Source: an uncultured Eubacteriales bacterium (GTDB lineage: Bacteria; Bacillota; Clostridia; Peptostreptococcales; Anaerovoracaceae). From it: a stretch of DNA of 64,000 nucleotides. Below the pieces are notes generated by a model, which saw only the letters and a list, made by a program, of their open reading frames with translations, was not told the origin of the DNA and did not search any database. The position numbers and the translations under genes were made by a program. Below, in pieces: positions 16,930 to 25,693 of this stretch. How positions within the stretch are numbered: the first letter of the stretch is position 1; every line of letters starts with the position of its first letter. The stretch spans positions 1 to 64,000 of the forward strand of contig UQXL01000012.1 of assembly GCA_900545135.1 (NCBI GenBank), in the 5' to 3' direction.

Positions 16930-17469
16930 ATGAAGAAGAAAGTCACAATTCTATTACTGGCCTTATGTCTGGTATTCCTGGCAGCCTGCGGAGCGCCGTC
17001 ACCATCAGACGCACTCAAGGCTGATCTTGAGGACGCCAAGTCTTCCCCTGATGAAATAATTGAAGGAATAGGCAGCGATGGTTTTGGAGAAGAAGCTACT
17101 CAGGCTCTCATAGATAAAGTTCTGGAGTTCGATTACGAGCTGGGTGAAGAAAAGATCGACGGTGATACTGCTACTGTAGAACTCACCATCACTACATATC
17201 CTCTCGGCGACGTATTCACCAACGTTCTCACCGAGCTCTTCAGTTCCGATATGGAGGAACTTGCTTCCATGTCAGAAGACGAGCTGATGGCTAAGATGGA
17301 CGAAACTCTCATGTCAGAGCTGGACGCTGTTGAAAAGTCTTATAAGACTGACCTCACCGTAACTCTTAATCAGGAGGACGGCCAGTGGGTAGCAGAGGAA
17401 AGCAATGAGCTTTCAAACGCTCTCACCGGCGGCATGCTCGACTTTGCATCAAGCATGATGAGTTACTAA
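16930..17469 (+). CDS. Small lipoprotein of unknown function
   Basis: 179 residues. A lipoprotein signal peptide ends in the lipobox LAAC at residues 18-21. The acidic mature part has a predicted alpha region, then a beta segment (GDTATVELTITTYPLGDV) and a second one (YKTDLTVTLNQEDGQWVAEES), the layout of the DUF4878/DUF5105-like lipoproteins common in Clostridia. The family assignment is by pattern only. A strong AGGAGG precedes the ATG, and an intrinsic terminator follows at once, so it is monocistronic. Confidence 0.75.
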   Translation: MKKKVTILLLALCLVFLAACGAPSPSDALKADLEDAKSSPDEIIEGIGSDGFGEEATQALIDKVLEFDYELGEEKIDGDTATVELTITTYPLGDVFTNVLTELFSSDMEELASMSEDELMAKMDETLMSELDAVEKSYKTDLTVTLNQEDGQWVAEESNELSNALTGGMLDFASSMMSY

Positions 17470-17481
17470 AGTTAGCAAAGC

Positions 17482-17516
17482 AAAAAACAGGCTTGTGATT
17501 TCAAGCCTGTTTTTTT
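17482..17516. terminator. Bidirectional intrinsic terminator
   Basis: AAAACAGGCTTG pairs with CAAGCCTGTTTT around TGATTT, followed by T-runs on either strand. It separates the convergent lipoprotein and PyrK-like genes. Confidence 0.9.
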
Positions 17517-17551
17517 ATTCCAGACAGCACTTGCTCATTCTGATCTGCTCT

Positions 17552-18478
17552 TTATTCCGGACCACATTTGCACATTCTGACGGTTATGCCGTCCTTATCT
17601 GTGTGCGAACAGGCTCCGCATACTCCCTCTCCGCAGCACATGTTGGCATGATTCGGCACTATCGTCTCTTTAGCATCGAGACCGCACTTTTCCATAATCA
17701 GTTCTTTATAATATGGCGAAACCATGAGAAAGATGTTGGGCTTCTGGCCGGTATGTTCCATGCAGTAGCTGCAGTCGTTTTCCACGGCTGTCTTTAAAAT
17801 TTCCAGTTCTGCGTCCATATTCAGCCTGGTGTATTCCAGCTGTGATACGTATTTGCCGAGAAATTCCCCGGTCAGTTTGCTCTCGTCAAGATACATTCCG
17901 ACAAGGCCGCTGCCGACAGCATCTTTGCAGTTCAAGACCGGCATTATGGCCATTCCTTTTCCTATTATAAGCGACAGCCTTTTAGCGTCAAATTTCTCCG
18001 AATTTATCATTCCGTTTGAAAAGGGTCCGCTCACTTTCAGCTTTCCTCCGGTTTCGGCTATCTTGTCGATGGCTGTGGTCTTGGGTCCTGTCACATAAAT
18101 CGCCAGCTTTACATATGACGGCGGCGGCGTCTTAGATTCCATCACCGATACGGGAGTCTTATAGCCTCCGGCGCTTACCATCAGAAAACTGCCCATCTTC
18201 CTGCACTCCAGCGCGAATCCCATCGTCACTTCCAGAGTTATGACCTTAAGGTTCGCGGAAAAATCCTCCACAGATTTTATTTCAAGCTCCCAGTCCTTCG
18301 TCTTGCTCATGACCCTGCTTCCGTTCTGCATATATTCGTTGTACGGACATACCCCCTGCCACGACGGCGGGCAGTCGCACTTTCCCCTGCTGATCATTCC
18401 ACACGTGTAGCACTGTCCTGTTTCCATAAGAACGCAGGGACATTTATCCGTTCCTCTGTCTGCGCAAATGTAGTTCAT
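17552..18478 (-). CDS. PyrK/SudB-like flavoprotein with a cysteine-rich N-terminus
   Basis: 308 residues. The middle (about 65-270) resembles the FAD/NAD-binding ferredoxin-reductase fold of dihydroorotate dehydrogenase electron-transfer subunits. The C-terminus CCGEGVCGACSHTDKDG with a final MCKCGPE matches the [2Fe-2S] cysteine motif of PyrK. In addition the first 44 residues hold eight cysteines, an extension PyrK does not have, which could bind further Fe-S clusters. No pyrD is adjacent. It probably passes electrons between NAD(P)H and another redox partner. The ATG at 18478 follows GGGAGGAAC. Confidence 0.75.
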   Translation of the reverse strand: MNYICADRGTDKCPCVLMETGQCYTCGMISRGKCDCPPSWQGVCPYNEYMQNGSRVMSKTKDWELEIKSVEDFSANLKVITLEVTMGFALECRKMGSFLMVSAGGYKTPVSVMESKTPPPSYVKLAIYVTGPKTTAIDKIAETGGKLKVSGPFSNGMINSEKFDAKRLSLIIGKGMAIMPVLNCKDAVGSGLVGMYLDESKLTGEFLGKYVSQLEYTRLNMDAELEILKTAVENDCSYCMEHTGQKPNIFLMVSPYYKELIMEKCGLDAKETIVPNHANMCCGEGVCGACSHTDKDGITVRMCKCGPE

Positions 18479-18536
18479 CTCAGTTCCTCCCTGAAACTTA
18501 AATTGTCTCAAATTTTAAGTCATCTCGAGTTTAAAA

Positions 18537-19439
18537 TCACTTTGAATTTTCTTCTTCCCGTAAAAATCCGTAATCCAGCATCGCGTAAGCGTCATTGAAC
18601 CAGTTGGAATCATTGAGCACTACGGCTATCAGCTCTGTATCTTTGCGCTTGGCGGACGCGACCAGCGTTCTCCCGGACAACTTGGTATATCCTATCTTTA
18701 TCCCCGTGGCTCCGTCATACTGGCTCACAGTTTTGTTTTTATTGGCAAAAGACCTCTCAGTCTCTTCGCTCTTCCAGCTTCCGGCTCCTACTATCTGGCG
18801 AAACTCTTCATTTTTCATGGCTTCCCGGGCTATTACGGCCAAATCCCTTGCCGTGGTGTAATGATTTTCGTCAAACAGTCCGCTGGGATTTACAAAGTTG
18901 GTGTTCTTACACCCAAGCCGGTCAGCTTCCTGATTCATCATTGCGATAAAATTTTCCAGAGTGCCGCCGCAGCATATGGCAAGAGCCGTCGCAGCGTCAT
19001 TTCCCGACTGGAGCATCATACCGTACATCAGCTCTCTTATCGTCAGCTTTTCTCCAGCTTTCAGATATATGGACGATCCCTCTACGCCAACTGCCTCTTT
19101 AGGAATGACCACACAGCTGTCCAGATTTGTTTCCGTCTCTTCCAATATCTGAAATACGATTATGGCGGTCATTATCTTGGTCGTGCTGGCCGGATAGAGC
19201 TTATCATCTGCGTTTTTCTCATATATCACATGGCCGTCGCCGCCGTCTATGAGAATGGCTCCCTTGGCAGAAACCGACGGGGCAAGACCTGACCGGGCTG
19301 AACTTTCTGCACCGGCTCCTGCCTCGCTGACATCGTTCACGCTCACCATCGGCCTGAACCAGCGGGCCATGCCCCAAATAAAAACCGCAAGGACAAAGCA
19401 AAAACATACCAATGATATTTTTACGATTTTCTTTTTCAT
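18537..19439 (-). CDS. Serine-type D-alanyl-D-alanine carboxypeptidase
   Basis: 300-residue membrane-anchored penicillin-binding protein of the DacA/DacF class, which trims the terminal D-Ala of peptidoglycan stem peptides. One N-terminal membrane segment (about residues 7-24) leads to the domain with the nucleophile motif SxxK (STTK), SGN and the third motif. That third motif reads KIG instead of the usual KTG. The C-terminal domain of PBP5 is missing, so it is a short form. Its ribosome binding site lies inside a terminator-like stem. Confidence 0.85.
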   Translation of the reverse strand: MKKKIVKISLVCFCFVLAVFIWGMARWFRPMVSVNDVSEAGAGAESSARSGLAPSVSAKGAILIDGGDGHVIYEKNADDKLYPASTTKIMTAIIVFQILEETETNLDSCVVIPKEAVGVEGSSIYLKAGEKLTIRELMYGMMLQSGNDAATALAICCGGTLENFIAMMNQEADRLGCKNTNFVNPSGLFDENHYTTARDLAVIAREAMKNEEFRQIVGAGSWKSEETERSFANKNKTVSQYDGATGIKIGYTKLSGRTLVASAKRKDTELIAVVLNDSNWFNDAYAMLDYGFLREEENSK

Positions 19440-19441
19440 AT

Positions 19442-19481
19442 AAAAAACTCCCTCTCAACATTTTACTGTCTCGAGGGAGTT
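19442..19481 (-). terminator. Terminator between scpB and the carboxypeptidase gene, overlapping its ribosome binding site
   Basis: On the minus strand AACTCCCTC pairs with GAGGGAGTT, followed by TTTTT and, after two more bases, the ATG. It looks like an intrinsic terminator, and the right arm (GGGAG) is the Shine-Dalgarno sequence of the next gene. Read-through transcripts would therefore have a masked ribosome binding site. Confidence 0.7.
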
Positions 19482-19507
19482 ATATTCCTCTAAATCTTTA
19501 TTCTCAC

Positions 19508-20107
19508 TTAAATCTCTATTCGCATCTGATTTTCGTTGAGCTCGTCCCTTTCATCCTCCACGTCGTCGGCAAAGCTGCCCGACATGGCGCTTTCGATGTC
19601 GTCTATCTCCGGCAGATCCTTGATGGAGGAAAATCCGAAGTTTTTGAGGAAAGTGTCCGTGGTGCCATATAAGATCGGTCTTCCTATGGCTTCCGCCCTG
19701 CCCTTTTCACAGACCAGTTCTTTCTTCATCAGCCCTTCCATGACTCGGTCGCATTTGATTCCTCTTATGGCTTCGATTTCACCTTTTGTCACCGGCTGCT
19801 TGTAGGCTACTATGGCGAGAACTTCAAGAGCCGACTGAGATAATTTCTTTACCTTTACAGGCGTGCAGAGGCTCCTGACATAATCTGCGTTTTCCTCCCG
19901 GGTCACGAACTGAAAGGACTGGTTTATCCGCCTTATGACGATGCCTCTGCCCTCCTGCTCATATTCCTGCTGAAGCTCGAGAAAACATTCCAGGGCTTCT
20001 TCCTTGCTTATATTGAAAACCTCGGCGGCATCCTTCACCTGAAGAGGATCTCCCCAGGTGAACATCATGGACTCGAAAGCCGATTTGATGGTCTTTTTAC
20101 TGCTCAT
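19508..20107 (-). CDS. scpB: Segregation and condensation protein B
   Basis: 199-residue winged-helix protein of the Smc-ScpAB condensin. Segments ESMMFTWGDPLQ, QSALEVLAIVAYKQPVTKGEIEAIRG and GRPILYGTTDTFLKNFG are ScpB signatures. The C-terminal tail is acidic. It starts inside the scpA gene (11-base overlap), the usual arrangement. Acts on the chromosome with Smc and ScpA in segregation. Confidence 0.95.
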   Translation of the reverse strand: MSSKKTIKSAFESMMFTWGDPLQVKDAAEVFNISKEEALECFLELQQEYEQEGRGIVIRRINQSFQFVTREENADYVRSLCTPVKVKKLSQSALEVLAIVAYKQPVTKGEIEAIRGIKCDRVMEGLMKKELVCEKGRAEAIGRPILYGTTDTFLKNFGFSSIKDLPEIDDIESAMSGSFADDVEDERDELNENQMRIEI

Positions 20108-20864
20108 ACTTTATTTCTCCTTCATCGATCCTGTCTCCGGCACACACCTTTATATCTCCGTAGGTGGATTTCTGCTCGACCTTGATGATCCTTTCCTTGG
20201 CCATTTCAAGCAGTGAAATGAATGTTATCACCACGTCGTAGCGGTCTTTCTTGTTGATTATCAGTTCCCGGAAGCTGAACATGCGGCTCAGCCTGCCTTT
20301 TACAGAATTCACGATATGGCGCATGCGGCTCTCCACGGAAAGCTTTTCCCGCTCTATCCTTGTATAATGTCTGCGCACCGCCTCGATCCTGTGCTTTCTC
20401 TGTATAAACGCGTTGAACGCGCCGGCGAACTGTTTCAGGTCAAGGCTGAGATATTCGTCTGGCTGCTGCAGAAATTCAGAAATATCTTCCTGTGGTTTTT
20501 GGAAAATACCTGACGCGAATTCTTCCTGTCCGCGCAGTATCTCCGCTGCCTTTTTATATTTCTTGTATTCTATCAGCCGTGCAACCAGCTCGCTCCTAGG
20601 ATCCTCTTCCGTTATATTTTCTCCGCTCTCGCTCATCCTAGGCAGTATCATCTTGGATTTTATCTCAATCAAAGAGGAAGCCAGGACCATAAACTCGGTG
20701 GAAACAGCCACGTCCATTTCTTTCATGGCTTTTATGTAATCCAGATACTGACTGGTGATCTTGCTGATTTCTATGTCGTAAATGCTCATCTCCGCGTTTT
20801 CAATCAGATAGACCAGCAAATCGAAAGGCCCCTCAAAGGATTGCAGCTTTACTTTATAACTCAT
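20097..20864 (-). CDS. scpA: Segregation and condensation protein A
   Basis: 255-residue kleisin that bridges Smc heads. The N-terminal FEGPFDLLVYLIENAEMSIYDIEISKITSQYL region and the C-terminal winged-helix FISLLEMAKERIIKVEQ are ScpA signatures. It overlaps the stop codon of the EamA transporter gene by four bases (ATGA) and scpB by eleven, giving a coupled transporter-scpA-scpB unit. Confidence 0.95.
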   Translation of the reverse strand: MSYKVKLQSFEGPFDLLVYLIENAEMSIYDIEISKITSQYLDYIKAMKEMDVAVSTEFMVLASSLIEIKSKMILPRMSESGENITEEDPRSELVARLIEYKKYKKAAEILRGQEEFASGIFQKPQEDISEFLQQPDEYLSLDLKQFAGAFNAFIQRKHRIEAVRRHYTRIEREKLSVESRMRHIVNSVKGRLSRMFSFRELIINKKDRYDVVITFISLLEMAKERIIKVEQKSTYGDIKVCAGDRIDEGEIKYEQ

Positions 20865-21772
20865 TGACTTCTCTTATTCTCCTGACGATTATAGTACAGC
20901 AATGCCGCCACCACCACGACGCAGCCTATTATTTCATAGGATTTAGGCACTTGTCCCAGGAAAATCACGGCCATGATCGTAGCGAATACCGGTTCCCCTG
21001 CTTCCCATGTGGAAACGTATAGCGAGCTGACATATCCTATGCACATGTTGAAAACCGCATGTGCTCCTATCTGGCAGATAAAAGTCATCGCCAGTATGTA
21101 TATGTAATCCGACGTGCTGTATCCCAGCACAGGAGTTCCTGTAATTAATATGCCCAGCGAAAAGCACACCCAGCAGGCGAAGAAAACCAACAGTACGTAG
21201 ATTCCTCCGTCTACCCGCTTTCTCACCGAATCTCCCACCGAAAAATACAGGCCCATGAAGAGAGCTGCCAGGAATGCCAGTATATTTCCCTTGAGGCTTC
21301 CTCCTGCGAAAGAGCTGTAATCAGCTCCCACGATAATCGCTCCTCCCACAAGAGCCACAGCTATGGCCGCCACAGATTTAAGGCTCACTTTTTTTCTGTA
21401 TATGAAAACCGTCACCAGCAGCACCACCAGAGGATGGAGCGCCGCCAGCACGGAGGCGCTGGCTACGTTGGTAAATTTAACAGCGCTGAACCATGAAAAG
21501 AAGTGGCCGAACAAAAATGCTCCCGCCACAAGGCACCAGAAATAGTCCCTGCCGCTCACGTTTTTCAATTTTCCTCTCTTTTCATTATTTACCAATACTG
21601 GCACGAGGAAGAAGGGCAGCGCTACAGTCAGCCTCCAAAATCCCGTGACCATAGACGGCGCTTCCACCAGGGAGCCCAATATTCCCGATGTGGCTCCGAA
21701 AACCACCGCCACAACCGTTATTATCTTGGCATATCTGGCGATAAGCCCCGGCTTATTTTCTAATTTTTCCAT
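20861..21772 (-). CDS. EamA-family (DMT) transporter
   Basis: 303 residues with about ten membrane helices in two repeated EamA halves. Segments such as SVKFTNVASASVLAALHPLVVLL and YVSSLYVSTWEAGEPVFATIMAVIFLGQVP are typical of the drug/metabolite exporter superfamily. The substrate cannot be read from the sequence; amino acids or metabolites are usual. It is upstream of and overlaps scpA. Confidence 0.85.
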   Translation of the reverse strand: MEKLENKPGLIARYAKIITVVAVVFGATSGILGSLVEAPSMVTGFWRLTVALPFFLVPVLVNNEKRGKLKNVSGRDYFWCLVAGAFLFGHFFSWFSAVKFTNVASASVLAALHPLVVLLVTVFIYRKKVSLKSVAAIAVALVGGAIIVGADYSSFAGGSLKGNILAFLAALFMGLYFSVGDSVRKRVDGGIYVLLVFFACWVCFSLGILITGTPVLGYSTSDYIYILAMTFICQIGAHAVFNMCIGYVSSLYVSTWEAGEPVFATIMAVIFLGQVPKSYEIIGCVVVVAALLYYNRQENKRSQ

Positions 21773-21933
21773 TCTATCACTCTTCTTTATTTGTTTATTT
21801 TTTATTCATTCACTCTTTGTTCGTTTATTTTTGCTTTTGTCTCTGTGTGCAAGACTTGCGGCCTTTTTACGGCACTGCATGGTATCTTGCGCCCGACGGG
21901 TTCGTGTCCGGACGCCTGCTTCCCCGTCTCCGC

Positions 21934-23013
21934 TCAGACTGTTAACCCGCTCATCAGCTTTTTCAGATTGACGTCGTAAGGAGGCCTCACGATGCCTTTC
22001 TCCGTAATCACTGCCGTGATATATTCATGGTCTGTAACGTCGAAGGCAGGATTAAAAGTCTTTATCCCCTCGGGAGCCATGGGTTTCTCATACCATTTGC
22101 GGTATATTTCCTCGCCGTCCCTCTCTTCGATATTTATGTCTGCGCCCGAAAGCGTATCCATGTCTATAGTAGAAGTCGGCACATACATATAAAACGGTAT
22201 TCCGAATTCCCTCGCCAATATGGCAACTCCTGACGTGCCTATCTTATTGGCTCCGTCACCGTTGGCGGCCATTCTGTCGCAGCCGACGACCACAGCGTCT
22301 ATCCAGCCTTTTTTCATCACCGTGGCTGCCATATTGTCGCATATTAGCGTCACATCTACTCCGGCCTTGTTCAGTTCCCAGGCCGTAAGTCTTGCTCCCT
22401 GAAGGAGAGGTCTTGTCTCGTCGGCAAAGACTTTAAAGTCATATCCTCTCTCCTGCCCTAAATGTATGGGCGCAAGACATGTGCCGTACTTAGATGTGGC
22501 TATGGTTCCTGCGTTGCAGTGAGTGAGGATACCCATTCCCGGCTTTAAAAGGGAAAGTCCATATTCTCCCATAGCTTTGCAGGCTTCTATATCCTCTTCA
22601 TGTATTTTCTCCGCCTCTGCAAGCAGCCTTTCCTTGGCTTCTTCCACAGAGCTTAAATGCTTTTCTTTCAGGCTTCTGATCATCCGCTTCAAGGCCCAGG
22701 AAAGGTTGACCGCCGTCGGCCGCGCGCTCTCCAGATATTCCGCGATTTTTTCCGCGTTGGCGATAAAGCCGTCTACTGAATCCGACTCCGATCCATACTC
22801 AGCCGCAGCCACGTAAAGTCCGTAGGCCGCCGCCACGCCTATGGCAGGCGCTCCCCTTACTTTCAGCTCATATATGGCATCCCACATATCTTCCTTGCTC
22901 TGTATTTCTATGTAAACCTCGTCTGCCGGCAGCTTGGTCTGATCCAGAAGCATCAACCTGCCGTCCCTAAATTCAAACGGAGTTATGTCCAGTGCTTTAG
23001 TTGTAGTTTTCAT
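21934..23013 (-). CDS. mtnA: S-methyl-5-thioribose-1-phosphate isomerase
   Basis: 359-residue aldose-ketose isomerase of the methionine salvage pathway, converting methylthioribose-1-phosphate to methylthioribulose-1-phosphate. Landmarks: KVRGAPAIGVAAAYG near residue 50, THCNAGTIATSKYGT with the catalytic cysteine near 165, and GCDRMAANGDGANKIGT with the catalytic aspartate near 245. No other mtn gene is nearby. It starts inside the 3' end of the J-domain-like gene (17-base overlap) with GGAGAG upstream of the ATG. Use in 5-deoxyribose salvage is an alternative role. Confidence 0.92.
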   Translation of the reverse strand: MKTTTKALDITPFEFRDGRLMLLDQTKLPADEVYIEIQSKEDMWDAIYELKVRGAPAIGVAAAYGLYVAAAEYGSESDSVDGFIANAEKIAEYLESARPTAVNLSWALKRMIRSLKEKHLSSVEEAKERLLAEAEKIHEEDIEACKAMGEYGLSLLKPGMGILTHCNAGTIATSKYGTCLAPIHLGQERGYDFKVFADETRPLLQGARLTAWELNKAGVDVTLICDNMAATVMKKGWIDAVVVGCDRMAANGDGANKIGTSGVAILAREFGIPFYMYVPTSTIDMDTLSGADINIEERDGEEIYRKWYEKPMAPEGIKTFNPAFDVTDHEYITAVITEKGIVRPPYDVNLKKLMSGLTV

Positions 23014-23962
23014 TTATAACACTCTCCAAATAGCTCAAATAATCTGCAATTGTAAGGATCGGCTCCCCACTGTAAGTATCTACACATCCGGCCACATCTT
23101 CAAACGGCGGCGCTCCCATCCAGTTTATCAATGCGACCGCGCAGTCATAGTCGTCATGATCAAAATAATAATTGGCTTCACCGGTTACATAGGAGAAGAA
23201 ATCAGAAACACCATATATCTGCAGCGAAAACATCAGGCTGAACGTATTATCCATCGTATCGTCTATTCCGTCGTCACTGCTTCCCCCGTAGGAGCCCACG
23301 CTGTAATCCCAGTCGATTTTGTCTGCATTGCCGTCGACAGCTGAAAAATCAAGGCCCCCATAGTAATCCATATCCAGCAGCTTTTGCTGAGCTTCATCTA
23401 TCTGCTCCTGTTCATCCATGTCATAGCCGGAGTCATAATGATCGTCAAATATATCCAGGTCGTCGTAATCGTAGGAATAGTCGTCTGAATCATCGCTGCT
23501 GTAAGAGCTGTCCGAGTGGCTGCCCAGAAAATCGAAGCTGACATTCTTCGAGGAATCGACTCCCGCAAACATCACTGCTGCCACTATGGCAATCACAAAA
23601 ATTGCCACGCTGATTACCACTACGGTAAAAACCAGTTTTTTGTTCTTAGGCGTATACTGCACTCTGCCAAAGGGCTTAAAACTTCCTTTGCTTGTTTTTT
23701 CTCCGTTTTCTTTTTGTTCTATGTAGTCCTTGAGACGCTCAAAGCGAGCTTCTCTCTGCGCTTTTGTTGAAGACGGCGCGCTTCCCGTCAAAACCTTGTA
23801 AGCCTCTGTCGTCTGTCGTTTCTTTTTGGCCACGTATTCAGGATCGTCTCTGTAGTCGTCGGAGTCCAGTTTGGCCATGCGTGTTTCGTAAGCTTGCTTT
23901 ATCTGTTGTCCGGTGGCGCCCTCTGTAAGGCCTAATATTCTGTAATAATAATTCCTGTCCAT
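22997..23962 (-). CDS. Membrane-anchored J-domain-like protein lacking HPD
   Basis: 321 residues. The first 60 look like a J domain (NYYYRILGLTEGATGQQIKQAYETRM...AYKVLTG), but the loop that should read HPD is KLDSDDYRDDP, so Hsp70 stimulation is doubtful. A lysine-rich linker leads to one membrane helix (about residues 110-135, VFTVVVISVAIFVIAIVAAVMFAG). An acidic Ser/Asp/Tyr repeat region follows, then a C-terminal domain of about 110 residues that I do not recognise. The C-terminal part is probably outside the cell. The ATG follows GAGGTAAAG. Confidence 0.7.
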   Translation of the reverse strand: MDRNYYYRILGLTEGATGQQIKQAYETRMAKLDSDDYRDDPEYVAKKKRQTTEAYKVLTGSAPSSTKAQREARFERLKDYIEQKENGEKTSKGSFKPFGRVQYTPKNKKLVFTVVVISVAIFVIAIVAAVMFAGVDSSKNVSFDFLGSHSDSSYSSDDSDDYSYDYDDLDIFDDHYDSGYDMDEQEQIDEAQQKLLDMDYYGGLDFSAVDGNADKIDWDYSVGSYGGSSDDGIDDTMDNTFSLMFSLQIYGVSDFFSYVTGEANYYFDHDDYDCAVALINWMGAPPFEDVAGCVDTYSGEPILTIADYLSYLESVINENYN

Positions 23963-24291
23963 CTTTACCTCTTTGTTTGTAGATGTTGAGCTCTTTTACT
24001 TGCATATGTTGAGTTTTGCCTACATACGTTTAACCCGTTTGCTTGGTATGAGTTGAACTCTTTCGGCAATTTTTTGCTGCCTTGCGGCGGCTCTGAGTTC
24101 TCCCGATGTCTTTTTTATCTACCGGTGGATTTTGATTTCCTCCAGGGTTTTCTTTTTGTCCGCCTGCCGGCGATTCTGTTTCCCTTAGCAGCTTTCCTCT
24201 TGCTGGAAATATCGCTTTGCGGAAGTCTCTCTTTTTCACCGCAGATTTTGATTATCTCTAAACTTCAAACCAATTTATCTGCATTATTTGC

Positions 24292-25008
24292 AATGTTGTA
24301 GAATTTGCAAATTTCTTGAAATCCTACAACATTTCTTCCTTTAAAGACGGTCTTATGCGGTGGAAAAATGCCCAATGTTATAAAATTCCTGGGTTTTCCG
24401 AAATTCTACAACACAAGTCAGAAATCATGTTGCATTTTTCTCGGAAATTTTTAAATTTTACAACATTGCTTTGTTTTTACGGTAATTTGAGGTTATGGTA
24501 CGATTGTAATGTTGTAAAATATCATGATTTTTAAAAATTTCTGCAACATTGAGCAGCGGCACTCCACTTTTTACCATGAGCTCCCAACCATAAACTGCAG
24601 TTCTAAAATTAGGCTTGTAATTTTGTTGAAATTATGATATATCTGGGCCGCAATGTTGCAATGTTGCAGTATTGTGACGTTGTAGTGCTGTTATGTTGTG
24701 ATGTTACATTTTTGTAGTTTTATGGGAAATGTTGTACAATTCTTTATTTTATCTGATTTTTGCCAACATTTTTTGTGTTAAGGCGCGTCGAAATTTGTCG
24801 GATTGGCTATGAAATGGGGCAAATGTTGCCATATTTTTCATTACTTGAGAATTTGACAACATTTTTTTGAAAATGTGTTGGCAAAATCGCTGTAAATCTT
24901 AAAAATGTACAACATCGACAGGTTTCGACGCCCTAAATCCTATCAAATAGTGGTTTTCTCTATCAAAATGTTGTCATTTTTCCTTCATTCACGATTTCTG
25001 GCAACATC
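24292..25008. repeat. Array of eight TGTTG-N28/29-CAACA inverted-repeat units
   Basis: Units (outer half-sites): 24294-24331, 24376-24413 (left half TGTTA), 24428-24465, 24510-24548, 24730-24768, 24824-24861, 24876-24914 and 24969-25006. The spacer is always 28 or 29 bases, but its sequence varies and is AT-rich. Several units extend the dyad, e.g. AATGTTGTAG with CTACAACATT in the first. The gaps are 44, 14, 44 in the first four and 55, 14, 54 in the last four, so the array is two mirror-symmetric blocks. Function unknown. Confidence 0.8.
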
Positions 25009-25426
25009 AAGCCATTATTTCGTTTGTTCCCTATGTTCGATAAAGGGCAAAGGTTTGAAATTATTCATTCCAACGCCCTCCAGTTTGACAAAAGGCGTTT
25101 CAATGTCCGCTCTCTTGCGGTGTTGCCGTCATGCTTCATTGCGGTGAAGTCGGTATGCTTCCTCTCGGCGCATCCGGTACAATCTTCTGCGGACATTATA
25201 CCACAATTTTTTCTAAATGAGAAGTTTCAATATTCCGCCCCCCTCACCACCGGCTCCCCTCTTGCACAATATTCCATCGTCTCCTTTGCATGTCAATATT
25301 TCTCTTCAACCCTTGATATGAGCCCGTCATTTTAGTATTATTAAATTAACCTTATTGATATGATGAAATCCGATGCGAGCTTTTTGTCGCCGGAGGCATA
25401 CCCCGTTACTTTTACATCATGTCGGA

Positions 25427-25483
25427 GCGCTCAATTCCACAATTTGGAGCGTCTCCAGATTCCGGCGCGCTCAATTTCACAAT
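25427..25483. repeat. Short direct repeat GCGCTCAATT(C/T)CACAAT
   Basis: Two copies (25427-25443 and 25467-25483) with one difference, 40 bases apart, in the region upstream of the phzF-like gene. No function seen. Confidence 0.6.
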
Positions 25484-25693
25484 GCAGAGGGCGTAAATTC
25501 GGCAATGAGGCCGATATTTCGAGTATATTTTGTCATTTTCAGAGGTGGATGCCAAAACAGGCCGGCGTTTTACAGATGCCAGAGTAAATTTCAGTTCGCG
25601 GGCTTTCCAGCATACCGAGGGACAATCTCACCTGCATACTATGCGTTATCCCGCTATATCATAAAAAATACATGCAATTTATGGAGGTGCAAA

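Larger units (their letters stand above)
23963..25693. other. 1.7-kb gene-free region
   Basis: No credible protein-coding gene is present; short open frames here lack ribosome binding sites and family resemblance. The first 100 bases hold loosely repeated TGTTGAG-C/T-T-C/T-TTT stretches (23984, 24007). The middle holds the inverted-repeat array given separately. A GTTG-rich stretch (24652-24706) lies between its two blocks. The right part is ordinary AT-rich sequence ending in the phzF leader. Confidence 0.7.

Noticed and set aside
24292..25008. CRISPR array
   Set aside because: Repeats are paired inverted half-sites with a fixed variable core, not direct repeats with unique spacers, and no cas gene is in the window.
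24292..25008. Integron attC cluster
   Set aside because: The half-sites face the opposite way (GTTG outward-left, CAAC right) and are only 38 bases apart; there are no gene cassettes or integrase.
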